A stretch of 64,000 nt of DNA from Ampullaceana balthica (taxonomy: Eukaryota > Mollusca > Gastropoda > Lymnaeidae), in contig CALYLW010000013.1 of assembly GCA_944989445.1 (NCBI GenBank), positions 96,566-160,565 on the forward strand, given 5' to 3'. Under the pieces are notes generated by a model, which was not told where the DNA came from, ran no database searches, and saw only the letters and a list, made by a program, of their open reading frames with translations. The first letter of the stretch is position 1, and each line of letters begins with the position of its first letter. The position numbers were made by a program, and so were the translations under genes. This document shows, piece by piece, positions 1 to 12,020 of the stretch.

Positions 1-880
1 ATACATGATCGTGCCGGGAATCAGACTGTTTAATTTGTTTCGTTTCTCCCAATTTTGATCGCAACTCACCGTTTCTCATACATGCATATATCAGTACATT
101 TCCTGAAAGTAAAAACATGGAGTGGATACTTCATATTTTTTTATATTTCGAACCCAAAGCTTTCTATTCGAACCAATCCTTCCGTCTGATGGTATCGCAT
201 ACTCCGCCAGTTCACATTGAACTTAAATAAATATTGATAATTCTACTCAATCTTTCATTTCAAATATTGTTATTTTGAACTTTGCCACATATTCCACCGC
301 ATGACTCTTTTAAATATCATAGACTCTGAACGTTCTTACCATACTGCACTTATTTATGTAATCAATCAACACTAAGATACGGACAAAACACTACGCCTGT
401 ATCAGTTTATTTATGCTCATAAAATAAAGATAACGAAATTGTCATACTTAATAATATGGTTTGCTTTCTATTAAAAGAATGTTTAACATAAGTTGTATAA
501 ATTACATAGAAAAAAAAAGTATAAATAAAATCAAACTGTTTGGACTTCCCATACACTGGAAAATAGGAAATAGTGCTAGCATTATCGCAAACCGATTTAG
601 AGTTGAACCTACGGAGACTCGCACAGTTTATCTCCCTTCCCAAAAGTATTTAAAGCCAACACCAATCACCATAAAAATTCCCAGCGATTAAATAATTGCT
701 AATTTTAATTTTTACACTTTCTATTCTCCAATTCACTCAAAGCTTAGAGAAATGTAAAATATAGCTGGAGATTTTTTTATAGCTGCCTAAAAGAGATTGG
801 CAATAGTTGATTCCATCGACATATAACCAATAGAATAGACGCCTCTGGAACGCCCCTTCACAAAATAACGCAGTAACTTA
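1..880. other. AT-rich sequence, no gene seen
   Basis: No splice-flanked coding segment, repeat array or transposon end was recognised. It lies downstream of the channel gene. Confidence 0.4.
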
Positions 881-1160
881 TGGTGGTCGAGTGGTATGCG
901 CATTCGACTAGCGTACCGATGGTCACGTGTTCAAATCCTCGTGAAGCAGGGATGTGTTCCTGGGGCCAAGGGTGTCCCTGAGTCCACTCAGCTCCGAATT
1001 GGGTACCTGACACTAGTTGGGGAAACAAAGACGGCTGGGAATAACGTGGAACCCTCATGGCCGTGGCCAGTGAACGCTATATCACTTGCCAACAGACCGG
1101 CATTGTCTGTGGACGCAATAATCTTCTGTATGGAAGGAGAGTCTGTGTAGTTAAGATAAA
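881..1160 (+). mobile_element. tRNA-derived SINE
   Basis: The 5' part resembles a tRNA: an A-box-like GGTCGAGTGGTATGCGC and a B-box-like GTTCAAATCC. It is followed by a body shared with copies at 41.65 kb (plus) and 48.9 kb (minus): a proximal GTCCCTGAGTC, a middle GAACGCTATATCACTTGCC and a 3' CTGTGGACGCAATAATCTTC. More diverged than the other two, so probably an older subfamily. Confidence 0.75.
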
Positions 1161-2488
1161 ACTTAGCATCATTTGATAACACATTCAAGAAAAACCGTGG
1201 AAAGGTCAAGGTTATCTTGAAAATATTTGGATCCCACTTGTGCCCCTATAATCATTGTTCTCTCTGACCTACTTTCCATTGAGTTTTCCATTGTTAATAT
1301 TTTTATTACCATGAAAAATAAACTGAGTTTACTCAGCCCCGTAGAGTTCCAAAAACATCAGTGGACATCTGGTCTCTTCAAATACTAACACAATGATCTG
1401 TTTCATCAAAGAAATAAAAACTAAAGTAATGCAAATAAAGATAATTTAAAAAATGTGGTTTTTTTCTAATTAAAACTACTTCAAGTTTCACTCTAGCAAC
1501 TAGAACTCTAGTAGATTTTTAAACTTACTTCAAACGTTACTCAGTACATTTGTAAACATCTTTGAAAGCCAATTATTTTCTTCAGATATATTTGAAAACT
1601 GCAGCTTCGTTGATCCGCAGGTTCTGATCAATTGTTCAATTTGTAGGCATTAGACCAAAAAAAAATCATAGTGCAAATAATCATATATTCAAATACACTT
1701 AAACATTTCTATTACTGAAGAGTTCTTAATTTATTTTCGCAAATCTAGCGTCATTGGATCAGCGGGAGTAAGCATGCTGTCATGTAAACATGTCAGCAAT
1801 AAAAGGGTCAATTGTTCCAACTAGTGAACTCAGTGACGTCGCTAGAGTTGTAAAACTGTGTCATTAACTCTGATGTGACCTTTAGGGTCAGTGTGAGGGT
1901 GATTCAATAAACCGAACTAGGGAGGTGGGGTGGTTGGGTGTGTTTAGGACTAAACAAATACGCAGGATAAACAAGAGAAAAAGGAGAGGAGAAAAATTAT
2001 AATTCGATAAGACTGAAATACAACGGATCAATTAATGATTTTATTTGATGCATACATTATTGTCAAATCAGGTAATTATATCAGAAATAAAAGAAAACAT
2101 TCCAATGAATAGATCAATCAACGACTGGATGAAGTGGTCACGGGCTAACAACGTGCATGTAAGGTCTGGCTTGAGTTGAGTGTCTCGTGTATAACTCGTG
2201 ACCATGTCTGTGGAATGCTTATGTTGAAGGATACTTTTATTGTCCCATCGTTTACAATACCACTATTTCAGCTCACCTCATAGCATATCATAATACTCAG
2301 TGTCAATAAACCTAATTTTTCTTGCAAAAGAAAATTACAGCTTTAGGTGTTTCTGAAAATATTTCTCAAAAACTTATTTTATGTGTTCAATAATTTCAAC
2401 CACACGTGTAGACGTAATAAACAAACATTAGATATTTAGAAACTTTGTAAATAAGGTTAAGGTTCGGAATGTGATACTATCGACCAGT
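1161..2488. other. unassigned AT-rich stretch
   Basis: Apart from short homopolymer runs I see nothing that supports a gene, RNA or transposon. Confidence 0.35.
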
Positions 2489-3108
2489 TCCAACGCAAGC
2501 CACGTCCAGTTCCACTATGATACAGTGGTAATGTGCAAGCCAAGTCCAGTTCCCCCATATCACAGTAGTAATGTCCAAGCCACGTCCAGTTCCACCATGA
2601 CACAGTGGTAATGTCCAAGCCACGTCCAGTTCCACCATGACACAGTGGTAATGTGCAAGCCACGTCCAGTTCCACCATGACTCAGTGGTAATGTGCAAGC
2701 CACGTCCAGTTCCACCATGACACCGTGGTAATGTGCAAGCCACGGCCAGTTCCACCATGACACAGTGGTAATGTGCAAGCCACGTCCAGTTCCACCATGA
2801 CACAGTGGTAATGTCCAGGGCCACGTCCAGTTCCACCATGTCACAGTGGTAATGTGCAAGCCAAGTCCAGTTCCACCATGTCACAGTGGTAATGTCCAAT
2901 CCACGTCCAATTCCACCATGACACAGTGGTAATGTGTAAGCCACGTCCATTTCCACCATCATACAGTTGTCATGTGCCAGCCACGTCCAGTTCCCCCATC
3001 ATACAGTGGTAATGTGCAAGCCACGCCCAGTTCCACCATCATACAGTGGTAATGTGCAAGCCACGTCCATTTACACCATGATACAGTGGTAATGTGCAAG
3101 CCACGTCT
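2489..3108. repeat. 40-bp minisatellite, about 15 copies
   Basis: Unit contains GCCACGTCCAGTTCCACCAT and CACAGTGGTAATGT. Spacing is 40 bp (for example 2,581 to 2,621), with a few point and indel variants. Because few units carry stops, three minus frames stay open for 70-160 codons; these are not taken as genes. Confidence 0.9.
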
Positions 3109-3508
3109 TGCAGGCTCTGATGCAAGTAGTCATCACCCATCTGATCAGATTTTATTCCCGCAAAAATTCTAAAAGTTGAGAAAATTTTCCTGAATTTCAA
3201 CATGTCATAATGACGATATTTGACACGTCTTACGAATCAATAGAGTAAAGATGTTTTGTATTATTCGTAGTCACAATAAGGCTTTCTTTTAAGATGATAT
3301 AAGAAAACAAAATGAAGATCTTCAACCAAAAAAATAAAATAAAATATCACAGCTAATATTTTATATATAACATAATATTCTCGTCAGATACACACAGTTT
3401 CTACATTGAACATATCAATGTTAACACATCACATTATACTAATTCATGTTTCACATTCATATCACCGGTAAGGACATAGTGTCACGTGCATTATGTTTTT
3501 TTAAAAAT

Positions 3509-3772
3509 ACATTCAAGTTTTCAGTGCTAACACAAATTTAGACATTGTATTCAAGTTTTCAGTGCTAACAAAAGTTTAGACATTGCATTCAAATTGTGAG
3601 TGCTAACACAATTTTAGACATTACATTCAAGTTTTCTGTGCTAACACAGATTTAGACATTACATTCAAGTTGTCTGTGCTAACACAGATTTAGACATTAC
3701 ATTCAAGTTGTCTGTTCTAACACAGATTTAGACATTACATTCAAGTTTTCAGTGTTAACACAATTTTAGACT
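3509..3772. repeat. 38-bp minisatellite, about 7 copies
   Basis: Repeats ATTCAAGTTTTCAGTGCTAA followed by CACAAATTTAGACATT, with a 38-bp spacing (3,511 to 3,549). Confidence 0.85.
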
Positions 3773-4103
3773 TCTCGTTATATCAAATGTGTAGCAAAAG
3801 ATTTTATGGATTAAACAGAAAAAAAATATTATCAAGATGAAAATAAAATGTTTTTTAAAAACTAATAACGAAATGAGAAAGTTATTTTAGAACCATTGGA
3901 AACTCTAACTTAAGTGATTGCATCCATCAATTAATTTAATGCCTTTCTCCTAGGATGATATAAACTAATTTCGTTCTGTTTATATAGTTGTGTTTTGTTT
4001 ACTTAACAAATTCATTAAAACACCTATCTACGTTCGTGCAAATTGACCAATCACTTTGATTTTAAATAAAAACAATGTCCAACCGAAATGACGTCTAGAG
4101 TGG

Positions 4104-4232
4104 CTATCGATTCCCTCGGACGATATAATGACAGATCTGCAGCAGGACATGGAAGAGTTCAAACAAGCTGAGAATAGACAGACCAATCCATAGACCGATT
4201 GTACCACCAACATCAGACAGGAGCTGTGTAAA
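4104..4232 (-). CDS. DEG/ENaC exon 13: TM2, selectivity filter and C-terminus
   Basis: 129 bp including a TAG stop at 4,104-4,106. Acceptor ATGTTTTTCAG. Encodes FTQLLSDVGGTIGLWIGLSI then LSLFELFHVLLQI, the TM2 of DEG/ENaC channels with the GxS filter (G-L-S) and a conserved Glu at its inner end. Only about ten residues (CHYIVRGNR) follow, so the cytosolic tail is unusually short. ATTAAA occurs about 170 bp downstream on the minus strand as a possible polyadenylation signal. Confidence 0.93.
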   Translation of the reverse strand, partial: FTQLLSDVGGTIGLWIGLSILSLFELFHVLLQICHYIVRGNR

Positions 4233-4364
4233 CTGAAAAACATACAGACAACTCAATTTAGAGCGAATTCTATTTCTAACAACTTTATAGTGTAGAGATA
4301 AAAAAACATACACGAGACATACACATTTACATATGCAGCGTGATTCTCCAGAATTATAACAAAA

Positions 4365-4852
4365 AAGCAAGGCCTGTACATATTATTGTTTTAAACACAT
4401 ATATTTATGTGTTATATAAATGCTCTTCAATTTGGGAGACCACAGAATTACTTTAATGTATTCTGATGTTTTTTTTTGGTACAGAATATTGGTGTAGAAA
4501 AATCTACTACATCTTGAGTTCTTAACTGAGTTTCTTTCCGGTTTTATCAGGTTTTAAATCATTCTAGGTTTTCTGTTTCTGGTGCGTTCAAAACGATCAC
4601 TATTTACGACATCAAAAGCAAGGCCTGTACATATTATTATTTGAAACACATATATTTATGTGTTATATAAAGGCTCTTCAATTTGGGAGGCCACAGAATT
4701 ACTTTAATGTATTCTGGTTTTATTTTGGTACAGAATATTGGTGTACTACATCTTGAGTTCTTAACTGAGTTTCTTTCCGGTTTTATCAGGTTTTAAATCA
4801 TTCTAGGTTTTCTGTTTCTGGTGCGTTCAAAACGATCACTATTTACGACATA
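4365..4852. repeat. tandem duplication of about 249 bp
   Basis: A block starting AAGCAAGGCCTGTACATATT and ending near GATCACTATTTACGACAT occurs at 4,365-4,612 and again at 4,614-4,850, with small differences (for example a short deletion in copy 2). It lies in the last intron of the channel gene. Confidence 0.88.
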
Positions 4853-5097
4853 TTTGTGCACCGGTGTCTTGTTTGGTGAATTTGCCCATTAAACTAACGC
4901 AATGTCTGTTTCACTGTTTCGGTGAACTTCTAACAATATCCTTATTTATAAATAAATCTGTATGTGGAATAATTAAATTACATTAAACCTTCTCAAGTAG
5001 CTAGAGTCAAATGAGTGCAAGTGACACTAACATCTAGATCATAACATTATATATCAGGCACATGAAAAATCCTCTGTATGCTCTTACATTTTCAGCG

Positions 5098-5225
5098 TAA
5101 CTATCTGTTACAGACGCTCGTATCTATCTGTTACAGACACTCGTATCTATCTGTTACAGACACTCGTATCTATCAGTTACAGACACTCGTATCTATCTGT
5201 AACAGACACTCCTTCTATACAGATG
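5098..5225. repeat. 23-bp repeat ending in a SINE tail fragment
   Basis: About five copies of CTATCTGTTACAGACACTCG plus TAT, passing into CTCCTTCTATACAGATGATT, which is the reverse-oriented 3' tail of the local SINE family. The short array may have grown from that SINE tail (inference). Confidence 0.7.
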
Positions 5226-5458
5226 ATTAGTGCGTTCTGTCCATTGTCCGAAATACGCCATGAAAATTAATGATTTGCTTTTTGTGACACGACAAAAAGG
5301 TTGCACTGCCTGACTGGATTATTGAAACAAATGTTAGAATGAGCTTTTAGATGGCGAAACCTTTTAGAAATTCCAACTATAGCAAACGCTGACCATAGGA
5401 GCTGACGATTCCAACAATGAGTGGGAATCGTGGCCTGCATCTTTATAACGACAAATTG

Positions 5459-6182
5459 TGCATGACATGATATGACATGACATGACATGATATGACATGA
5501 CATGACATGACATGATATGACATGACATGACATGATCTGATATGACATGACATGACATGATATGATATGACATGACATGACATGATATGACATTACATGA
5601 CATGACATGATATGACATGACATGATATGACATGACATGACATGACATGATATGACATGACATGACATGACATGACATGAAATGACATGATATGACATGA
5701 TATGACATGACATGACATGATATGACATGCTATGACATGACATGACATGACATGATATGACATGATATGACATGACATGACATGACATGATATGACATGA
5801 TATGACATAACATGACATGACATGATATGACATGATATGACATGACATGATATGACATAACATGACATGACATGATATGACATGACATGATATGACATGA
5901 CATGATATGACATGACATGACATGATATGACATGATATGACATGATATGACATGATATGACATGATATGACATGATATGACATGACATGATATGACATGA
6001 AATGACATGATATGACATGATATGACATGACATGATATGATATGACATGAAATGACATGATATGACATGAAATGACATGATATGACATGAAATGACATGA
6101 TATGACATGACATGACATGACATGATATGACATGATATGACATGACATGACATGATATGACATGACATGACATGACATGATA
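5459..6182. repeat. pentanucleotide array CATGA/TATGA, about 145 units
   Basis: 724 bp built from 5-mers that are almost all CATGA or TATGA (rarely AATGA). All three minus frames stay open because the complement lacks stops. It sits in the intron between exons 12 and 13. Confidence 0.97.
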
Positions 6183-6439
6183 TGTTTCTTTGGTTAAGTT
6201 GTTGTTGGTGTAATGAAATTGCATGTCCCTGATTAACTTTAATTTTGTCCTCATTTGAAAAATATTCTAATAATACATTTCGTAGATTTGAATTGTCTTG
6301 GTAGTGTTACAGGGAAGGCATGCAAAATAAACTATTGGAGGTTTAAAAGACCACAACGCACAATATATTTTAAATGGATTGATGAACGAGACCAGTAGTA
6401 TTTAAGTTGATTTAAAAGACTTTCAACATTTCAACAGAC

Positions 6440-6515
6440 CTCATAATCGATCTGTTCTTCCAACTCTTCAAAGTTGAGTTCCTCATAATAGATATTCAGC
6501 TTAATGAAGTCTTCT
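6440..6515 (-). CDS. DEG/ENaC exon 12: KLNIYYEELNFE segment before TM2
   Basis: 76 bp, acceptor ACATCCACAG, donor TATGAG then GTCTGT. Encodes EDFIKLNIYYEELNFEELEE and QIDYE, the conserved N-x-Y/F-x-x-x-L beta strand that leads into TM2. A 19-bp G-rich array begins about 50 bp upstream of the acceptor. Confidence 0.9.
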
Positions 6516-6565
6516 CTGTGGATGTACAGCAAATAGATCAATGGTGTAATTGGTACAAACACCTG

Positions 6566-8290
6566 TGTTAGTTGGGGAGTAGGGTGTTAGTTGGGGAGTA
6601 GGGTGTTAGTTGGGGAGTAGGGTGTTAGTTGGGGAGTAGGGTGTTAGTTGGGGAGTAGGGTGTTAGTTGGGGAGTGGGGTGTTAGTTGGGGAGTACGGTG
6701 TTAGTTGGGGAGTACGGTGTTAGTTGGGGAGTGGGGTGTTAGTTGGGGAGTACGGTGTTAGTTGGGGAGTACGGTGTTAGTTGGGGAGTGGGGTGTTAGT
6801 TGGGGAGTACGGTGTTAGTTGGGGAGTAGGGTGTTAGTTGGGGAGTAGGGTGTTAGTTGGGGAGTGGGGTGTTAGTTGGGGAGTACGGTGTTAGTTGGGG
6901 AGTAGGATGTTAGTTGGGGAGTAGGGTGTTAGTTGGGGAGTAGGGTGTTAGTTGGGGAGTAGGGTGTTAGTTGGGGAGTGGGGTGTTAGTTGGGGAGTAG
7001 GGTGTTAGTTGGGGAGTAGGGTGTTAGTTGGGGAGTGGGGTGTTAGTTGGGGAGTAGGGTGTTAGTTGGAGAGTAGGGTGTTAGTTGGGGAGTGGGGTGT
7101 TAGTTGGGGAGTAGGGTGTTAGTTGGGGAGTGGGGTGTTAGTTGGGGAGTACGGTGTTAGTTGGGGAGTAGGATGTTAGTTGGGGAGTGGGGTGTTAGTT
7201 GGGGAGTACGGTGTTAGTTGGGGAGTACGGTGTTAGTTGGGGAGTACGGTGTTAGTTGGGGAGTAGGATGTTAGTTGGGGAGTACGGTGTTAGTTGGGGA
7301 GTACGGTGTTAGTTGGGGAGTACGGTGTTAGTTGGGGAGTACGGTGTTAGTTGGGGAGTGGGGTGTTAGTTGGGGAGTACGGTGTTAGTTGGTGAGTACG
7401 GTGTTAGTTGGTGAGTAGGGTGTTAGTTGGTGAGTACGGTGTTAGTTGGGGAGTACGGTGTTAGTTGGTGAGTACGGTGTTAGTTGGTGAGTACGGTGTT
7501 AGTTGGTGAGTACGGTGTTAGTTGGTGAGTACGGTGTTAGTTGGTGAGTACGGTGTTAGTTGGGGAGTACGGTGTTAGTTGGGGAGTACGGTGTTAGTTG
7601 GTGAGTAGGGTGTTAGTTGGTGAGTAGGGTGTTAGTTGGTGAGTAGGGTGTTAGTTGGTGAGTACGGTGTTAGTTGGTGAGTACGGTGTTAGTTGGTGAG
7701 TACGGTGTTAGTTGGTGAGTACGGTGTTAGTTGGTGAGTACGGTGTTAGTTGGTGAGTAGGGTGTTAGTTGGTGAGTACGGTGTTAGTTGGTGAGTACGG
7801 TGTTAGTTGGGGAGTACGGTGTTAGTTGGGGAGTACGGTGTTAGTTGGTGAGTAGGGTGTTAGTTGGGGAGTTGGGTGTTAGTTGGGGAGTTGGGTGTTA
7901 GTTGGGGAGTAGGGTGTTAGTTGGGGAGTAGGGTGTTAGTTGGGGAGTAGGGTGTTAGTTGGGGAGTAGGGTGTTAGTTGGGGAGTAGGGTGTTAGTTGG
8001 GGAGTACGGTGTTAGTTGGGGAGTAGGGTGTTAGTTGGGGAGTAGGGTGTTAGTTGGGGAGTACGGTGTTAGTTGGGGAGTAGGGTGTTAGTTGGGGAGT
8101 GGGGTGTTAGTTGGGGAGTTGGGTGTTAGTTGGGGAGTAGGGTGTTAGTTGGGGAGTTGGGTGTTAGTTGGGGAGTAGGGTGTTAGTTGGGGAGTAGGGT
8201 GTTAGTTGGGGAGTTGGGTGTTAGTTGGGGAGTAGGGTGTTAGTTGGGGAGTTGGGTGTAAGTTGGTGAGTGGGGTGTTAGTTGGGTTGA
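6566..8290. repeat. 19-bp G-rich minisatellite, about 90 copies
   Basis: Unit on the plus strand TTAGTTGGGGAGTAGGGTG with variants at two positions (AGGG, ACGG, GGGG or TTGG; GGGGAG or GGTGAG). The GGTGAG variants cluster at about 7,390-7,860. On the transcribed (minus) strand each unit reads CTACTCCCCAACTAACAC: a pyrimidine-rich tract with a CTAAC branch-point-like motif. The array ends about 50 bp upstream of the exon 12 acceptor. Confidence 0.95.
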
Positions 8291-8638
8291 GTACATTGAT
8301 TATATTGAGTGAGTTGCTGTCGGTGTAAGAAATGTGACCTACAACATGACAGTTGTGCTGCGATAGACGAACACACTGTTCTGACAAGAACAGTACTTTC
8401 AATTTATAGTTTATAGGTAATGAATTACAGTAGCGCTGTAAAATATTTGAACAGTTTTGTTGAATTAAATAATACATAACATAAACGAGGATACTTAATG
8501 CTTGTGTGTGGCGAAGATGACATTTTACACAATGTCAAGTCTACGTCATACGAGTCAAATGTACATAAGTGACAATGGAACCAATTAAAAGACTTTTAAT
8601 ATAGTCATGAGTACTTGATGTATGTTAAATCTACTTAC

Positions 8639-8722
8639 TGTATGTCCTCATTGTTGTCCATTAACTTCAGTAACGCCTCGCTAAGTGCCTTATTTGTGCT
8701 GCCCATACTTGTCACCATAACC
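8639..8722 (-). CDS. DEG/ENaC exon 11
   Basis: 84 bp, acceptor TTACAGAG (the first AG, two bases earlier, would bring an immediate stop), donor ACA then GTAAGT. Completes an Arg codon and encodes VMVTSMGSTNKALSEALLKL then MDNNEDI. This is the helical thumb-to-palm part of the channel, less conserved in sequence. Confidence 0.8.
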
Positions 8723-8811
8723 CTCTGTAACATAACATGAAGAAATGTGGTTTTCTTGAGCTGGAGGGAATTGTTTAGATAATAAAACTAACCACAAAGT
8801 TACCACACTTG

Positions 8812-9595
8812 ACACAACACGAGGTCATCAACAGATCATTGGTGAACTACACGAGGGCAATAAAAGATCATTGGTGAAATACACGAGGGCAACAAAAGAT
8901 CATTGGTGAACAACACGAGGGCAACAAAAGATCATTGGTGAACAACACGAGGGCAATAAAAGATCATTGGTGAACAACACAAGGGACAACAAAAGATCAT
9001 TGGTGAACAACACGAGGAAAACAAAAGATCATTGATGAACAACACGAGGACAACAAAAGATCATTGGTGAACAACAGGAGGACAACAAAAGATCATTGGT
9101 GAACAACACGAGGGACAACAAAAGATCATTGGTGAACAACACGAGGACAACAAAAGATCTTTGATGAACAACACGAGGACAACAAAATATCATTGGTGAA
9201 CAACACGAGGACAACAAAAGATCATTGGTGAACAACACGAGGACAACAAAAGATCATTGGTGAACAACACGAGGGACAACAAAAGATCATTGGTGAACAG
9301 CACGAGGACAACAAAAGATCATTGGTGAACAACACGAGGACAACAAAAGATCATTGGTGAACAACACGAGGACAACAAAAGATCATTGGTGAACAACACA
9401 TGGGCAATAAAAAGATCATTGGTGAACAACACGTGGGCAATAAAAAGATCATTGGTGAACAACACGAGGACAACAAAAGATCATTGGTGAACAACACGAG
9501 GACAACAAAAGATCATTGGTGAACAACACGAGGACAACAAAAGATCATTGGTGAACAACACGTGGGCAATAAAAAGATCATTGGTGAACAACGAC
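8812..9595. repeat. 31-33-bp minisatellite, about 25 copies
   Basis: Unit AAAAGATCATTGGTGAACAA plus CACGAGGACAAC with small indels. It begins about 90 bp upstream of the exon 11 acceptor; on the transcribed strand the unit is T-rich. Confidence 0.93.
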
Positions 9596-9750
9596 TTACG
9601 GCAGCAGCATCAGAGGGCCAACTTCTAGAGGCCACGTTTCGGCCGTAGGCTTTTTCGCTGAAAATGTTAGACGGGAAACACCATTAATACACAACTGTTT
9701 ACTGTCCTTTAAAGAATGCTATTCTTAAAGTAGAGTTGTATCATATGGAG

Positions 9751-9944
9751 CAGTGCTTCTCAACCTTTTTGGTCTGGTGGACCGGCCGGATTTTTTTCAA
9801 TGCTCCAGAGACCGGAGGACTATTTCCCCTGTTCTAGAGGATTATAATTAGATTTTTAGGTTCTTTCTTGATAACTTCTGCGGACCGGTGGGGATGGCGC
9901 ACGGACCGTCAGCGGTCCGCGGACCACCACTTTGAGAAGCACTG
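9751..9944. mobile_element. hAT-type MITE (194 bp)
   Basis: Starts CAGTGCTTCTCAA and ends TTGAGAAGCACTG, flanked by a perfect 8-bp target duplication ATATGGAG (9,743-9,750 and 9,945-9,952). The termini match those of the larger hAT copy at 41,051-43,255, its likely source of transposase. Confidence 0.92.
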
Positions 9945-9952
9945 ATATGGAG

Positions 9953-11867
9953 CATCATAAATGAGAAGCACAAATTGTGCTTAGTCGTAGTTAATTAATA
10001 CAAACTAGGATGTGCTGGGGCGCCGTGGCGCCTGCGGCGCCCACTTTTTTTCAAAAGCCCAACTAACTTGTCCTTATTTGATAAATATGAAATATTAAAC
10101 TTCCTGAAATGTACACAAAGTATTTTATAATAAACAATCCTCAAATCCTCTTTTTACGTCGTTCCCTTTTCCAAAATTAAAATATGAGCTAAATCAATGG
10201 CGTCATATATTTTTTTTATGACGAGAATCTTTAATTTATAATCATTTTGCGCACTTCCTGATGCACATCTTGTATTAAAATATAAGAAAAAACAATGACG
10301 TCATAGCATTACACATCCAATGATCCAGTGAGTGAGTGACTAGGGATATTATATTTTACTAGACGCCCCCGGCTTAGCATACGCCGCAGACTTGCTCATG
10401 GAGAGTGCAAAGAAAGTGGAGAAAGAGCGTATACAAACTTCAGCACGAAGAAATCAAAACAACGCGAGTGAACGTCGGTTGGGGGGGGGAACTGCCAACT
10501 CATTGTTGGTTTTGAGACATTTGCAGGCAAAATTCGGTACACCCCTAATATCTATGAAGTTAGCTATAAAACGATAATCGGTTTAAAATTGGAAATACCT
10601 AATCGATAATCAGTTTTCCAAAAAAATAATAAAAAAAGACAACAACACGCAATTAACAACCTTAAATATGTCTAGCCCTCGCTAGAGTCGGCCAATCACA
10701 GTTTATGTTTAAGGGCTGGTAGTATTAAATGGGACGCGGGTAACAGCAACCTCAGTGTGCATGTCTTCACGTTTACTAGCTATTTTTTTATTTACATAGT
10801 GCTGCTTTTTGTGTCTGTACTCTCACCCCCAACCGTTCTTTGCATTGTCTATTATGAGCAAGTCTGCGGAGTATGCTACGCCGCGGGTCTCTCCGGTTTT
10901 CCTTCTTTTCATGCAGTCACAGTCATTTGCCCAAACCCACCCCATTTTGTCAACTGTGTCTTTCGGGAAGTCTTCAATCGTCACTAAATCATTAGCGGCC
11001 TATGCTACGGCGCAGGTCAGCTAGTGTTGGCAATAAAGGGGTAAAATAACGGGCACAAACAGACATTTTTAAAAATTAAAAAAAAACACAATGTTTTCGC
11101 CGGGGCTTGAACACAGGATCTTCCCCGTATGAGGCGGACGTGGTCACCAGTACACTACGAATCTCACGTTTTCTGTGAAAGAACAATGCAAGTGAAACGC
11201 AAGGACCACTGTTGGTCTCGATACATTGGTCGACTCCAGCGAGGGTCATTCGTCATGCTCGGTTGCACATACTTGCGTGGTGTCTCGCATGGTCCCACGA
11301 TAATATATATAGTGATGTAGCATTTTATATGAAAACTTTAAAGTCATGCTGACCGGCGTTTGAACGAATGAATTTGATTTTTTACGCTCTGGGGATATTC
11401 CGTATAATACAGTCAATCGCTTTATTTATAACTCATTGAAAATTTACATGGTTTTATTTTAATGAAACCTAGTTTTAGAGCGTTTAAAACTCACCAATCA
11501 TATTGCTTGTCAATGAGCTTTCTGTGTTTTCACAGGAAGGATGACCAAGTAGGTATCTGTCGGAATTACACGGGAAGGCTGGCAAATAATTGCTTGCTTT
11601 TTTGTATTAAAAAAAAACACGCCGAATTGTCGCAACAAACTCTGGTATCTAGATTGTCATCAAAGTAACAAGAAATCTCTGCCCCACCTTTCAAACATTT
11701 CCTAGTTATTCTGGGATCATGACAAAACTCGTCAGCCAGTGAGCTGTTGATAAACTTTGCTTTCAAACATTCGCTTTCAGTACATCGTCATAAGTGGTTT
11801 ACCACGCGCCGAGACTTACATTTAATGTGATATGGTAACACATGTAACTCTATTTGTTGTCACCTAC
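9953..11867. other. intron sequence with Helitron-like termini, otherwise unassigned
   Basis: Near 10,355-10,390 the reverse strand ends ...GCGTATGCTAAGCCGG then GTCTAGT. At 10,998-11,027 the plus strand ends CTATGCTACGGCGCAGGTCA then GCTAGT. Both look like related 3' ends finishing CTAG before a T, as in Helitrons. No Rep/helicase coding sequence is present. At 11,100-11,160 the reverse strand has a tRNA-like B box (GTTCAAGCCCC), possibly a tRNA-derived fragment. Confidence 0.35.
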
Positions 11868-11943
11868 CTGCAGGGACTGTCACAGTTACAGCTACTAGCG
11901 TTGTCATCAAATCTCCACTTGACTTTTGTAACACAGGTAAGTT
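11868..11943 (-). CDS. DEG/ENaC exon 10: CNCDSPC segment
   Basis: 76 bp. Acceptor GAACCTAG, donor CTGCAG then GTAGGT. With the C of exon 9 it starts with a Gln codon and reads LTCVTKVKWRFDDNASSC then NCDSPC, the conserved second thumb cysteine cluster (C-x-C-x3-C). An alternative acceptor 15 bases further in (ACAAAAG) also keeps the frame but loses a conserved Cys, so the longer form is preferred. Confidence 0.85.
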
Positions 11944-12020
11944 CTAGGTTCACGTGAATCAGGAAAATGCGTTAAACTTTGATTTAAAGGTAAACATTAA
12001 TATTAGATGGACAGAAACAT

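Noticed and set aside
881..960. Functional tRNA gene
   Set aside because: A and B boxes are present, but no proper cloverleaf; the body continues as a SINE shared with other copies.
5267..6254. Histidine/serine/cysteine-rich proteins (MSCHV repeats)
   Set aside because: Product of a CATGA microsatellite lacking stops on the complement.
6566..8290. CRISPR-like regular repeats
   Set aside because: Units are contiguous without spacers, in animal intron sequence; the same applies to all arrays here.
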